Of a DNA stretch of 64,000 nt, positions 17,711-26,067 are shown one piece after another. The stretch covers positions 38,129 through 102,128 of the forward strand of contig JACMKX010000102.1 in the NCBI GenBank assembly GCA_014379905.1. Reading direction: 5' to 3'. Every line of letters begins with the position of its first letter. The first letter of the stretch is position 1. Made by a program: the position numbers and the translations under genes. The DNA is from Ferruginibacter sp. GTDB lineage: Bacteria > Bacteroidota > Bacteroidia > Chitinophagales > Chitinophagaceae. The notes beneath the pieces were generated by a model. The model was not told where the DNA came from. It saw nothing but the letters and a program-made list of their open reading frames with translations, and made no database searches.

Positions 17711-17742
17711 GTCCATGGTCGATGGTCCATGGTACATAGACC
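17711..17742. repeat. Dyad intergenic repeat, copy 6
   Basis: GTCCATGGTCGATGGTCCAT followed by GGTACATAGACC. Lies between the deacetylase and pheS. Confidence 0.7.
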
Positions 17743-17800
17743 AGTTTGAGGGCCGAAACGCCATGCTGTTCTGGAAACAAAAGCTCTTTAAATTTTTGGA

Positions 17801-17835
17801 TGGTCTATGGACTATCGACCATGGTCTATGGACTT
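17801..17835. repeat. Dyad intergenic repeat, copy 7
   Basis: TGGTCTATGGACTATCGACC followed by ATGGTCTATGGACTT. It ends seven bases before the pheS -7 box and yields a false upstream extension of the pheS frame. Confidence 0.75.
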
Positions 17836-17841
17836 TCCCCT

Positions 17842-17849
17842 TACCTTTG
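17842..17849 (+). promoter_or_regulatory. pheS -7 box directly before the start codon
   Basis: TACCTTTG, exact TAnnTTTG consensus, ends four bases before the pheS ATG. The transcript would begin at or next to the start codon, so pheS is predicted to be leaderless. No TTTG is seen at the -33 position. Confidence 0.65.
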
Positions 17850-17853
17850 CGCC

Positions 17854-18885
17854 ATGGAACAGTTGTTAGCACAGATCGATCAATATAAAAAAGAGATTAA
17901 GGAATCTATTGCCAATACAAAAGAGGAAGTAGAAGAATTTCGCATCAAATACCTGGGCAGCAAAGGCCTGGTAAAAACCATTATGGGCGAAATGAAAAAT
18001 GTGGCCGTCGCGCAAAAAAAAGAAGCCGGGCAGTTGTTGAATGACTTTAAAATTTTTGTAGAAGAACGTTTTGATGAATTGAAGGGTGGTTCTCAACCCA
18101 ACGCCACTACAAAAGCAGCAGCCATCGACCTCAGTCTTCCCGGAACTTCGGAAGCTATGGGTACCAGGCACCCCATCAGCATTGTTCAAAACAAAATCAT
18201 TTCTATTTTTAGCCGCCTTGGGTTTGCGGTAGCAGAAGGCCCGGAAATTGAAGACGACTGGCATAATTTTTCTGCATTAAATCTTCCGGAAAATCACCCG
18301 GCAAGAGATATGCAGGATACTTTTTATATTTCTACCAACCCCGACTGGTTACTACGTACCCATACGAGCAGTGTACAAATAAGGGAAATGCAAAAAGGCA
18401 GGTTACCCTTACGCATTATTTGTCCCGGTCGTGTGTACCGGAATGAAACCATCAGCGCCAGGGCGCATTGCTTTTTTAACCAGGTAGAAGGATTGTATAT
18501 CGCCGAAAATGTTTCTTTTGCCGATCTTAAACAAACCCTGTATTTTTTTGTGCAGGAAATGTTTGGCACAGCTGTAAAAGTGCGTTTCCGGCCTTCCTAT
18601 TTCCCCTTTACAGAGCCCAGTGCAGAAATGGATATAAGTTGCCTGATATGTGGGGGCACAGGTTGTAATGTTTGTAAAAAAACAGGTTGGGTAGAAATCC
18701 TGGGCTGTGGAATGGTTCACCCGAAAGTGCTGGAAAATTGTGGTATAGATTCCAATAAATACACCGGTTTTGCATTTGGAATGGGTATAGAAAGAATTAC
18801 CATGCTTAGCTACCAGGTCAAAGATCTTCGCCTCTTCAGCGAAAATGATACAAGGTTTCTTAACCAGTTTGTATCTGTAACTTAA
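17854..18885 (+). CDS. pheS: Phenylalanyl-tRNA synthetase alpha subunit
   Basis: 343 residues from ATG 17854 (MEQLLAQIDQYKKEIKES). N-terminal coiled coil for tRNA binding (about 1-85), then the class II catalytic core: motif 1 near GTRHPISIVQNKIISIFSRL, motif 2 with RVYRNETISARAHCFFNQVE, motif 3 with GFAFGMGIERITML. Charges tRNA-Phe with the beta subunit (pheT not in this window). The longer frame upstream runs through a dyad repeat and is rejected. Confidence 0.96.
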   Translation: MEQLLAQIDQYKKEIKESIANTKEEVEEFRIKYLGSKGLVKTIMGEMKNVAVAQKKEAGQLLNDFKIFVEERFDELKGGSQPNATTKAAAIDLSLPGTSEAMGTRHPISIVQNKIISIFSRLGFAVAEGPEIEDDWHNFSALNLPENHPARDMQDTFYISTNPDWLLRTHTSSVQIREMQKGRLPLRIICPGRVYRNETISARAHCFFNQVEGLYIAENVSFADLKQTLYFFVQEMFGTAVKVRFRPSYFPFTEPSAEMDISCLICGGTGCNVCKKTGWVEILGCGMVHPKVLENCGIDSNKYTGFAFGMGIERITMLSYQVKDLRLFSENDTRFLNQFVSVT

Positions 18886-18920
18886 TACCTATAAGGTTTT
18901 TAAAAACCTTATAGGTATTA
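18883..18920. terminator. Perfect 38-bp palindrome beginning at the pheS stop codon
   Basis: TAATACCTATAAGGTTTTT followed by its exact reverse complement. The first three bases are the pheS stop codon. Can form a 19-bp stem in RNA or a cruciform in DNA; likely ends pheS mRNA. The ACCTATAAGGTTTTTA word has the look of a mobile intergenic repeat. Confidence 0.7.
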
Positions 18921-18976
18921 AAGCAGGTATATTTGGCACTATAATTGGAAAATCAGTTTAAACCTTAACCAACATT

Positions 18977-19477
18977 ATGAAAAAAATCAATCTCCTTTTG
19001 GGTGTATTAGTGGTCGCATTTATGCTCAGCTCCTGCGCTACTTCAAAAGAAACCCGCAATTACGCTAAACAAATCGACGGGAAATGGCAACTGCAAACTG
19101 TAGTTACAGAGGGTATTGCCCTGGCCAGCCAAACAAAAGCACAGTTACTTAATGAAGCTGACCTGAGTTGCTTTGTAGGTAGTTCCTGGACATTCAACAA
19201 TAAAACAAACCTGGGCACATATACCATCAATCAAAATGGCGGCGAATGTGTAGCGGTAAAAAGATATGTTCGCTGGTCTTTTTATGAGGCGGCAGGACAA
19301 CCCAGTTTGTTCCAGTTTAAAAAAGTAGACGACAAATATTATAAAGATGTGGATGAAGGCAATTCCGGTTACAGGTTTACGGTTGTTCAACTGGATAACT
19401 CAACCCTTAAATTAAAAAGCGACGTCACCTTTGAAGGTAAACCGGCGTCTTTCATCTATAATTTTGTTAGAAATTAA
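18977..19477 (+). CDS. Lipocalin-like lipoprotein
   Basis: 166 residues. Lipoprotein signal with lipobox LSSC (Cys20). The mature domain starts IDGKWQLQTVVTEG, the G-x-W motif of lipocalin-like proteins, followed by a small beta-barrel with a paired cysteine (C57, C81 region). Probably an outer-membrane lipoprotein; ligand unknown. Separated from the OmpA gene by only 28 bases, so probably co-transcribed. Confidence 0.75.
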   Translation: MKKINLLLGVLVVAFMLSSCATSKETRNYAKQIDGKWQLQTVVTEGIALASQTKAQLLNEADLSCFVGSSWTFNNKTNLGTYTINQNGGECVAVKRYVRWSFYEAAGQPSLFQFKKVDDKYYKDVDEGNSGYRFTVVQLDNSTLKLKSDVTFEGKPASFIYNFVRN

Positions 19478-19505
19478 CTCTTACCTCAACTTAAAAAATA
19501 AACAA

Positions 19506-20228
19506 ATGAAAAAAATTATATCAGGTGCATCATTTGGCGTAGCAGCATTGGCATTATTATTAAGTAGTTGTGATGCTACCCGTCAAATGAGTAAAAAAGA
19601 CAAGGGAGTTGCTGTAGGTGCAGCAGGTGGTGCTGTTATTGGCGGCATTATTGGAAACAATGTTGGAAAAAAGGGTAACACAGCCCTGGGTGCATTGTTA
19701 GGCGCTGTAGTGGGCGGCCTGGCAGGAGGAATTATCGGCAACAAAATGGACAAACAGGCAGAAAAAATTAAGTCAGAGATACCGGGTGCAAAAGTAGAAC
19801 GTGTAGGTGAGGGTATAAGGGTGACGTTTGATGAAGCCAATCCTGACGGATCAAAAGCAGGTGTTTATTTTGCAACAAATAAATATGATATCACTGCCAA
19901 TTCAAAACTCGCTTTGGATAAAATGATAAAAATATTCAATGAATACCCTGATACCGATTTGTTGGTAGAAGGCCATACAGATGATGTTGGGAAAGATGAC
20001 TATAACCTCGGCCTATCTCAACGCAGGGCAGAAGCAGTAGCCAATTACCTGAGGAATACCGGGATAGCATCAGAAAGACTGATCACCAAGTGGTACGGCG
20101 AAGCTCAACCGGTTACAGACAATACCAGTGCTGACAGTAAAGCGTTGAACCGCCGGGTAGAATTTGTAATTACAGCCAATGCAAAAATGAAGCAGGAAGC
20201 AAAAGTGGAGGCAGAAGCCAAACAATAA
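19506..20228 (+). CDS. OmpA-family lipoprotein with glycine-zipper segment
   Basis: 240 residues from ATG 19506. Lipobox LLSSC (Cys22), then a glycine-zipper hydrophobic stretch (GAAGGAVIGGIIGNNVGKKG and GALLGAVVGGLAGGIIGNKM, about 38-85), and a C-terminal OmpA domain with the peptidoglycan-binding motif VEGHTDDVGKDDYNLGLSQR and the closing NRRVEFVI. Links outer membrane to cell wall. Architecture matches the YiaD-type proteins common in Gram-negatives. Confidence 0.92.
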   Translation: MKKIISGASFGVAALALLLSSCDATRQMSKKDKGVAVGAAGGAVIGGIIGNNVGKKGNTALGALLGAVVGGLAGGIIGNKMDKQAEKIKSEIPGAKVERVGEGIRVTFDEANPDGSKAGVYFATNKYDITANSKLALDKMIKIFNEYPDTDLLVEGHTDDVGKDDYNLGLSQRRAEAVANYLRNTGIASERLITKWYGEAQPVTDNTSADSKALNRRVEFVITANAKMKQEAKVEAEAKQ

Positions 20229-20244
20229 TAAACTGGTTTCTTAT

Positions 20245-20333
20245 AAAAAACTGCTGTGTCAGAACGTCTTTTTACAGTGACTATAGTACTGAAAAAGAAA
20301 TCCGCTCTGTTAACACAGCAGTTTTTATTTTTG
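20245..20333 (+). promoter_or_regulatory. Long-arm inverted repeat with embedded -7 box before hbd
   Basis: AAAACTGCTGTGT (to 20259) pairs with ACACAGCAGTTTT (from 20313), with about 53 bases between. The right arm runs into TATTTTTG (20326-20333), an exact -7 box, three bases before the next ATG. Could end the OmpA transcript, or cover the promoter of the dehydrogenase. Confidence 0.5.
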
Positions 20334-20336
20334 CAC

Positions 20337-21185
20337 ATGATCAAAAATATTGCGGTGGTGGGTGCCGGCACTATGGGAAGTGGAATTGCCGTGGCCGCTG
20401 CCCTCAAAAATTTCCCGGTTATATTGTGTGATATTAATGACACAGTGCTTGCTGCCGCCCAAAAAAGTATTGATAAAAATTTGCAGTATTTGGTTGACAA
20501 ACAAAAACTAAATGCCGGAGAGAAAGCTGCCATTTTTCAATCTATACGTTTTACCGGTACCATCAATGATTGTAAGGCCGATATGGTTTTAGAAGCCATT
20601 GTGGAAAAGCTGGAAGTAAAAGTTTCGCTCTTTAAACAACTGGCTGCTATCAATAAAGAGGATTGTATTTTAGCCAGCAATACCTCATCTCTTTCCATTA
20701 CAGCTATTCAAAAAGATATTCCCTGCCCGCAGCGGGTAGCAGGGATGCATTTTTTTAACCCGGCAAATATTATGAAACTGGTGGAAGTTGTAAAAGGAGA
20801 ATTGACTTCTGATGATAGCACCAATCAATTATTGGCACTTTGCAGGGAGATAGAAAAGGTGCCTGTGCTTTGTAAAGATGCTCCCGGTTTTATTGTTAAC
20901 AGGGTGGCAAGGCACTTTTACCTGGAAGCCATGCATCTGGCTTTAACCAATAACACGCCTGTTGAAGATATTGACGCTGCTATGGAAGCTGCAGGCTTTA
21001 AAATGGGCCCTTTTAAATTAATGGACCTGATAGGAATGGATGTCAACCTGGCGGTAAGCACATCGCTGTATGAGGCATTTAACCTGGAGCCAAGATTTAA
21101 ACCCTCTCCCTTACAAATTGATAAAGTAACCAGTGGTGAACTCGGCCGTAAAACAGGTAAAGGCTTTTACGATTATAATAAATAA
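20337..21185 (+). CDS. 3-hydroxyacyl-CoA dehydrogenase (3-hydroxybutyryl-CoA dehydrogenase type)
   Basis: 282 residues from ATG 20337 (MIKNIAVVGAGTMGSGIAVA). Rossmann fold NAD site GAGTMGSG at 9-16, catalytic histidine in GMHFFNPANIMKLVEVV, and C-terminal dimer domain with KDAPGFIVNRV and GELGRKTGKGFYDY. Oxidises 3-hydroxyacyl-CoA in fatty-acid or butyrate-type metabolism. Predicted leaderless: a -7 box ends three bases before the ATG. Confidence 0.93.
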   Translation: MIKNIAVVGAGTMGSGIAVAAALKNFPVILCDINDTVLAAAQKSIDKNLQYLVDKQKLNAGEKAAIFQSIRFTGTINDCKADMVLEAIVEKLEVKVSLFKQLAAINKEDCILASNTSSLSITAIQKDIPCPQRVAGMHFFNPANIMKLVEVVKGELTSDDSTNQLLALCREIEKVPVLCKDAPGFIVNRVARHFYLEAMHLALTNNTPVEDIDAAMEAAGFKMGPFKLMDLIGMDVNLAVSTSLYEAFNLEPRFKPSPLQIDKVTSGELGRKTGKGFYDYNK

Positions 21186-21241
21186 ACTGTTGCCCGTTTG
21201 AGTTGTTGAATACTATTTAGCTGGCATGCAAAACAAATAAG

Positions 21242-22219
21242 ATGATATTAGTTACAGGTGGTTCGGGTTTGCTGGGTGCTGCATTAATTGAAACATTATT
21301 AAAGCAGGGGAAAAAAGTAAAAGCTATCTACAATAAAACAGCATTGCAACAGTTATATAATGACAACCTGTTGCAGGTGCAGTGCGATATACTCGATGTG
21401 ATAAGGCTGGAGGAGGTAATGGAAGAAGTAGAACAGGTGTATCATTGCGCAGGGCTGGTGAGTTTTCATAAGAAAGATGTAGAACGTTTATACAAGATAA
21501 ATGTGGAGGGTACTGCTAATATGGTTGATGCAGCTGTAAATGCGGGGGTAAAAAAAATGTTGCATGTGAGTTCCGTTGCAGCGCTGGGCCGCATCAGGGT
21601 AAACGAAGAGATCAACGAAAAAATGCAATGGACGCCTGAGACTAGCAACAGCCGCTATGGCCAAAGCAAATATTTAGGAGAGATGGAAATGTGGCGGGGT
21701 ATTGCAGAAGGACTAAATGCGGTCATTGTAAACCCAACCATTATTTTAGGCCCGGGCAACTGGAATGATGGTTCCACTGCAATTTTTAAATCAGCCTGGG
21801 AAGAATTTCCCTGGTACACAACGGGTACTACCGGCTTTGTAGATGTAAGGGATGTGGTAAATGCAATGGTATTTTTAATGGACTCCCCGATCAGCGGTGA
21901 AAAATTTATCGTTAGTGGACACAATGAAACTTACCAGGATATTTTTAATACTATTGCAGATGCTTTTCAAAAAAAACGGCCTCATAAAAAAGTAACCCCA
22001 TTTCTTGCTTCATTAATAACTACACTGGAATCTTTAAAAAGTAAATTTACCGGAAAGGCTCCCCTGGTTACCAGGGAAACAGCCGCAACAGCAATGGCAA
22101 AGGCCAGTTTTGATAGTAGTAAACTATTACAATTTTTACCCGGGTTTCAATACCATCCTTTGTCACAAACGATTGAGTACAGTTGCAGGGCATTGCAACA
22201 AAAACTTAACAATCAATAA
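21242..22219 (+). CDS. NAD(P)-dependent epimerase/dehydratase (extended SDR)
   Basis: 325 residues. N-terminal VTGGSGLLGAALIETLL nucleotide-binding motif (residues 4-20), catalytic S (HVSSVAALG) and Y-x-x-x-K (RYGQSKYLGE), then GFVDVRDVVNAM. Probably acts on a nucleotide sugar or a terpenoid/flavonoid-like carbonyl compound; specificity unknown. The upstream 56 bases hold no obvious terminator, so it may read through from the dehydrogenase gene. Confidence 0.85.
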   Translation: MILVTGGSGLLGAALIETLLKQGKKVKAIYNKTALQQLYNDNLLQVQCDILDVIRLEEVMEEVEQVYHCAGLVSFHKKDVERLYKINVEGTANMVDAAVNAGVKKMLHVSSVAALGRIRVNEEINEKMQWTPETSNSRYGQSKYLGEMEMWRGIAEGLNAVIVNPTIILGPGNWNDGSTAIFKSAWEEFPWYTTGTTGFVDVRDVVNAMVFLMDSPISGEKFIVSGHNETYQDIFNTIADAFQKKRPHKKVTPFLASLITTLESLKSKFTGKAPLVTRETAATAMAKASFDSSKLLQFLPGFQYHPLSQTIEYSCRALQQKLNNQ

Positions 22220-22256
22220 TGTATTTTCGGGCTTCCTTTTAAACCACCAATATCTG

Positions 22257-23405
22257 ATGAAAAAATTACTCCCGCTTTTTTTATTGTTCGCCTGTAGCAT
22301 TCCGGCATTTTCCCAGGGTAACTATATTATTGTAACAGGCAAAGTTTTGCTGGCTTCTACCAAACAACCATTACAGGGTGCATCGGTATTTGCACAAAAT
22401 ACTACATTGGGTACGGCTACAGATGCAGAAGGTAATTTTAAATTATACCTGCCCGATGGTGGCTACAATATCGCCGTAACGTTTACAGGATATGATACAG
22501 AAAGCAGGCGCATAAGTACCAGCGATGCCAATGACAGGAGCCTTGTTTTTGAAATGAGTGAGAAACAAAAGCAAATGGAAGAAGTGGCAGTGGTAGCTAC
22601 CGGCGAAGTAAAAGAAGGGTGGACAAAATATGGCCAGTTTTTCGTTAATAAGTTTATAGGACAAACAGCCAATAGCGCCGCATGTGTTTTAAAAAATCCG
22701 GAAATACTAAGATTCTTTTTTTCTAAAAAGAGGAATCGTTTAAAAGTAATAGCACCAGAACCCCTGGTAATTGAAAATAATGCGCTTGGGTATACTATTA
22801 AATATGCACTGGATTCATTTACCTATGAATACAATACCGAAACAAGTGTTTACACCGGTTACCCTTTGTTTGAAGAAAAACAGGCAATAGATACGGTTCA
22901 AAAAATTAAATGGCAACTGGCACGGCAGCAGGCATTCAAGGGATCCATTCTTCATTTTATGCGCAGTCTTTATGATAAAAAATTAAAAGAAGAAGGGTTT
23001 GAAATACAGTTCCTCGTTTCAATGAATGATAAAGAAAGTTCCCTGCCATTAAAAGATTTTTATGGCGCCTTAAATTATACAAAAGACGATAGCAGCCAGG
23101 TGGTGGAAGTAAAACCCAATCAGCCAAGAGTGGGCGTCATATATCTTAAAGAAAAACCAACGGAAATATACAGGACATTATATCCTGAAGAGCCCGCCGA
23201 TTTTCAATTCTCTGTTATTGGATTTTTGCCCAGTGAATCCATTGGTATAGAACAAAACGGGTACTATTTTGATCAGAACGATCTTACTATGAATGCCTGG
23301 TGGACATGGGATAAAGTGGGGGACCTTTTGCCATACAATTATGGAAGAGAAATTACAGTTTTGGCAGAGGTTCCAAAAGTGGCGGACTCACCGGTAGTAC
23401 AATAA
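22257..23405 (+). CDS. Exported protein with carboxypeptidase-regulatory-like (CNA-B type) domain
   Basis: 382 residues from ATG 22257 (MKKLLPLFLLFACSIPAFSQ signal peptide). Residues about 25-105 are the beta-sandwich found at the N-terminus of TonB receptors and other Bacteroidota envelope proteins (GKVLLASTKQPLQGASVFAQ, GNFKLYLPDGGYNIAVTFTG). The rest (about 110-382) has no recognised domain but no beta-barrel C-terminus either. Likely periplasmic or outer-membrane associated. Begins 37 bases after the SDR gene. Confidence 0.8.
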   Translation: MKKLLPLFLLFACSIPAFSQGNYIIVTGKVLLASTKQPLQGASVFAQNTTLGTATDAEGNFKLYLPDGGYNIAVTFTGYDTESRRISTSDANDRSLVFEMSEKQKQMEEVAVVATGEVKEGWTKYGQFFVNKFIGQTANSAACVLKNPEILRFFFSKKRNRLKVIAPEPLVIENNALGYTIKYALDSFTYEYNTETSVYTGYPLFEEKQAIDTVQKIKWQLARQQAFKGSILHFMRSLYDKKLKEEGFEIQFLVSMNDKESSLPLKDFYGALNYTKDDSSQVVEVKPNQPRVGVIYLKEKPTEIYRTLYPEEPADFQFSVIGFLPSESIGIEQNGYYFDQNDLTMNAWWTWDKVGDLLPYNYGREITVLAEVPKVADSPVVQ

Positions 23406-23467
23406 TTCATTTAAAAGAAGACAATAAGATGTAGCTGTTTTTAACTGGTAGCAGTCATTTTTTTCAA

Positions 23468-23824
23468 TTATTTCTTTGTGAGAAGTTTTAAAATTTGCTC
23501 ACTCAATTCGTGTTGTTTCAACATAATATCAATAAACTCGCCCGGTACTGTAAAATTATTTTCTATTTTACTGAAAGTGGTATGATGACCAGTATTATTG
23601 TCTCCCACAGGTAAATCATCATCATCTGTTGAGGTTAGCCATTGCATTGAGATGTTAAATTCTTCAGCCACCCGCTGCACAAAAGGATGGTGATCTTCCA
23701 TGTGTTTTTCATCATTTTCATACCTGCTGTATACCGGTTGGGATACGTTCAGTCGCTTACTCATCCTGTCCTGGTCGAGCCTATATTTTACCCTCAGCAT
23801 TTTTAACCTGGTTCCAAAACTCAT
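23468..23824 (-). CDS. XRE-family helix-turn-helix regulator
   Basis: 118 residues. Residues about 5-62 form a Cro/CI-type helix-turn-helix (GTRLKMLRVKYRLDQDRMSK then LNVSQPVYSRYENDEKHMED). The second half, after an acidic link DDDDLPVGDNN, may bring subunits together (ENNFTVPGEFIDIMLKQHEL). Divergently placed from four exported-protein genes, with inverted repeats in the gap, so it is the likely controller of them or of itself. Confidence 0.85.
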   Translation of the reverse strand: MSFGTRLKMLRVKYRLDQDRMSKRLNVSQPVYSRYENDEKHMEDHHPFVQRVAEEFNISMQWLTSTDDDDLPVGDNNTGHHTTFSKIENNFTVPGEFIDIMLKQHELSEQILKLLTKK

Positions 23825-23862
23825 ACAGTCATTTTTAAGGTGTTTAAAAAGGGGGGATTGTT

Positions 23863-23907
23863 CTATTCAATAAAGAATAGCATATAAGCAAAATGAATAA
23901 AATATTC
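23863..23907. promoter_or_regulatory. Two inverted repeats in the divergent XRE gap
   Basis: CTATTC-N6-GAATAG at 23863-23880 and GAATA-N3-TATTC at 23895-23907. Both share the half-site GAATA/TATTC, spaced about 30 bases centre to centre (three helical turns). Candidate operators for the XRE protein. Confidence 0.5.
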
Positions 23908-24011
23908 CGATAATTCAAAGGATTTTTATGTGGTAATTCATGGCCGTGGTTACAAGTCAGAAACCTACTAAAATACCCTTTAAAGGAAGGACAGGTTTTG
24001 TTGAGAAAATT

Positions 24012-24671
24012 ATGAAAAAGTCATTATTACCACTACTTTTATGCTGCCTTACTGTGCCTGGTTTTGCACAGGCAAATAATCCGTACAATCAAAAAGGGAT
24101 TGATTATGTAAATTCTTTAAATATTATTTCGGCTGATATTAAAGCAGGAAGGGTAAAAGAGTTTAGTGCAGAATCAGTTAAATACTACACAGGGATAATT
24201 CCCTTAAAAGTTGAGGCGAATGCGGATATGGCGGCGACGATTGTGAAAAGAATGAAATCCACTAATGCCAGTCTTACCCAGGTGTTGGCAGAAAGTAATC
24301 TTTCTACAACTGCAAAGCAATATTTGCATGATATATATTATGTAAAAAGAGGTACCACAACTGATCAGTACAAATTACTGCTTGAACAGAAAAGTTCGGG
24401 ACTTTTAAAACAGGATCTTGCTGTGCCGGAAAAGGAAATGCTTCTTTCTTTATCTGCAATAGCGTACAACCGAAGTAAAGATGTTCAGGATAACTTCCAG
24501 GGTAAAGAACCAAGTGGTAACTGTATACTTTCAGGAGATGGAGGTTCAGGTCCGGTAGATTGTATATTGGCTGGAGCCATATTGGGGGCAACAATCGGTT
24601 GGCGAATTTGTGGATTATGGTGTGCATTAGGAGGTGCTGTGATTGGAGGGGTTGCCGGAGCTTTTTCTTAA
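24012..24671 (+). CDS. Exported protein with cysteine-containing glycine-zipper C-terminus
   Basis: 219 residues from ATG 24012 (MKKSLLPLLLCCLTVPGFAQ). Signal peptide cleaved near FAQ-A. Mature part starts NNPYNQKGIDYVN and is mostly helical and polar up to about residue 165. Then SGNCILSGDGGSGPVDC and a hydrophobic GxxxG-rich tail (about 188-219) ending GGVAGAFS, with four cysteines in the last 50 residues. The tail looks like a membrane-inserting glycine zipper as seen in some bacteriocins and effectors, but this is resemblance only. First gene of the block facing the XRE regulator. No family identified. Confidence 0.65.
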   Translation: MKKSLLPLLLCCLTVPGFAQANNPYNQKGIDYVNSLNIISADIKAGRVKEFSAESVKYYTGIIPLKVEANADMAATIVKRMKSTNASLTQVLAESNLSTTAKQYLHDIYYVKRGTTTDQYKLLLEQKSSGLLKQDLAVPEKEMLLSLSAIAYNRSKDVQDNFQGKEPSGNCILSGDGGSGPVDCILAGAILGATIGWRICGLWCALGGAVIGGVAGAFS

Positions 24672-24711
24672 TTCGTAACATCATTTTTCTTTCAATAATT
24701 ATGAACCCTGT

Positions 24712-25308
24712 ATGAAAAAAACTATTCTATTGGCAGTATGCTTACTTTTTACTTTTTATTTGGTACAGGGACAGCAATTGAGTCTTTCAGGCCAGGTGGG
24801 CTACGCAATCGGCGAAACCAAAAATTGGAAAAAATTTATGCTACTAACCGGTGGGAGCGCGGGAATAGAATGGGAACTCAACAGAATGAAGGCTCTTAAA
24901 ATAGGAATAGGTACTGGCATGCTTAGCTTTAGCAGTAAAAATGATACCGGCGTATCAGTATTTACTAAAAAAAGCATGCTGGTACTTCCTGTTTCAATTA
25001 TAAAGAAATACACCATCACCCGTACAACAATTGCCTACATGGAATTTGGAATAAACAACTCATTGTATTTCCGGGAAAAGAGGGAAACTTTTAGTCCGTC
25101 TGGTAAAATAACGGAAAAGCTAAACAGTACCATATTTAATGTAGGGGGGCTTGTAGGGGTTGGTTTACTTACACCTATCTCTTCCAGGTGGAATTTTGGA
25201 GTTGCAATAGGTGGACATTTTGATGTTTTCAGTTTTTATAAAAAAGCAGGTGAAAAATTTAAGAGCAGTTCCAACATAATTAATACTTCATTCTCAAGGA
25301 AACTATAG
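24712..25308 (+). CDS. Small outer-membrane beta-barrel protein
   Basis: 198 residues, signal peptide 1-21 (ending VQGQ). Mature chain alternates aromatic and polar residues in about eight strands (LSLSGQVGYAIGET, KALKIGIGTGMLSFSSK, NVGGLVGVGLLTPISSRWNF, GVAIGGHFDVFSFYKK), typical of the PorT/OmpW-size barrels of Bacteroidota. Starts 40 bases after the glycine-zipper gene and ends two bases before the next, so operonic. Confidence 0.65.
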   Translation: MKKTILLAVCLLFTFYLVQGQQLSLSGQVGYAIGETKNWKKFMLLTGGSAGIEWELNRMKALKIGIGTGMLSFSSKNDTGVSVFTKKSMLVLPVSIIKKYTITRTTIAYMEFGINNSLYFREKRETFSPSGKITEKLNSTIFNVGGLVGVGLLTPISSRWNFGVAIGGHFDVFSFYKKAGEKFKSSSNIINTSFSRKL

Positions 25309-25310
25309 CT

Positions 25311-25952
25311 ATGAATTATTTCCCACTGCTGTTTTTCCTTTGCTTCAGTTGCCAAACGAGTTATAGCCAAAAAAATAAACAGGAAGGAAACGTATTACCC
25401 ACGGGGGTAATTAAAGAAAAACGGATGTACATATTTGCCCGGGGCACTACTTCAAAATCAACCCTGATCTCTCATAAATTTAATTATTCCGATACAAACA
25501 TCACTCATATTGGTATTGGATATAGTGCAAAAGGAAAAGTACTGATTTACAACGTTATTGACAATGGTAATAGTTTAGGGTCTGCATTGGTAATTGATTC
25601 TATATCATCTTTTATTGAAAGCGAAGATGTTTTTTATTTTTCGATATGGGAATATGCTAACAGCAAAGCAGTGTACCCTAAATTAATTCGGGCACTGAAA
25701 GCAGTTGCAAAAAAGAAAATAAAGTTTGATTCCTTTTTCTCTTTGAATAACAATGCACTGTATTGCTCTGAGTTCTGCTATAAAATCCTGGCAACCATTT
25801 CGTTGCTAAAACGAAATTATTTTCCACGTACATTGAATTTGGACAATGAGTTATACGAGAAAATACTAAATAGAAAAGTACTCCATTATTTCCCGGTCGA
25901 TTTTTTTCAAACAGGCTCCGTATTTACAAAAATATTCGAAATCCATTTATAG
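25311..25952 (+). CDS. Exported permuted NlpC/P60 (YiiX-like) cysteine hydrolase
   Basis: 213 residues, signal peptide about 1-20. The order of motifs is the circularly permuted papain-like one: histidine first (NITHIGIGY, H66), cysteine later (ALYCSEFCYKIL, C152, with E154). YiiX/YaeF-like enzymes of this type are lipid- or amide-cleaving hydrolases, and relatives serve as effectors or envelope enzymes. Starts two bases after the barrel gene, so translation is probably coupled. Specific substrate cannot be inferred. Confidence 0.65.
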   Translation: MNYFPLLFFLCFSCQTSYSQKNKQEGNVLPTGVIKEKRMYIFARGTTSKSTLISHKFNYSDTNITHIGIGYSAKGKVLIYNVIDNGNSLGSALVIDSISSFIESEDVFYFSIWEYANSKAVYPKLIRALKAVAKKKIKFDSFFSLNNNALYCSEFCYKILATISLLKRNYFPRTLNLDNELYEKILNRKVLHYFPVDFFQTGSVFTKIFEIHL

Positions 25953-26067
25953 CTACCCTTTAAATAAAGGGTTTCGCACTTACATCATATTGCTTATAAA
26001 TGAGATGTTGAGCTGTTGCCCTTTCCAATCAATCTTAACCAATTTTATTGCTGCTAAAATCATATAT

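Noticed and set aside
19506..20228. Glycine-zipper stretch in the OmpA protein read as a bacteriocin-like peptide
   Set aside because: This zipper is a common feature of YiaD-type OmpA lipoproteins and sits in the middle of the chain.
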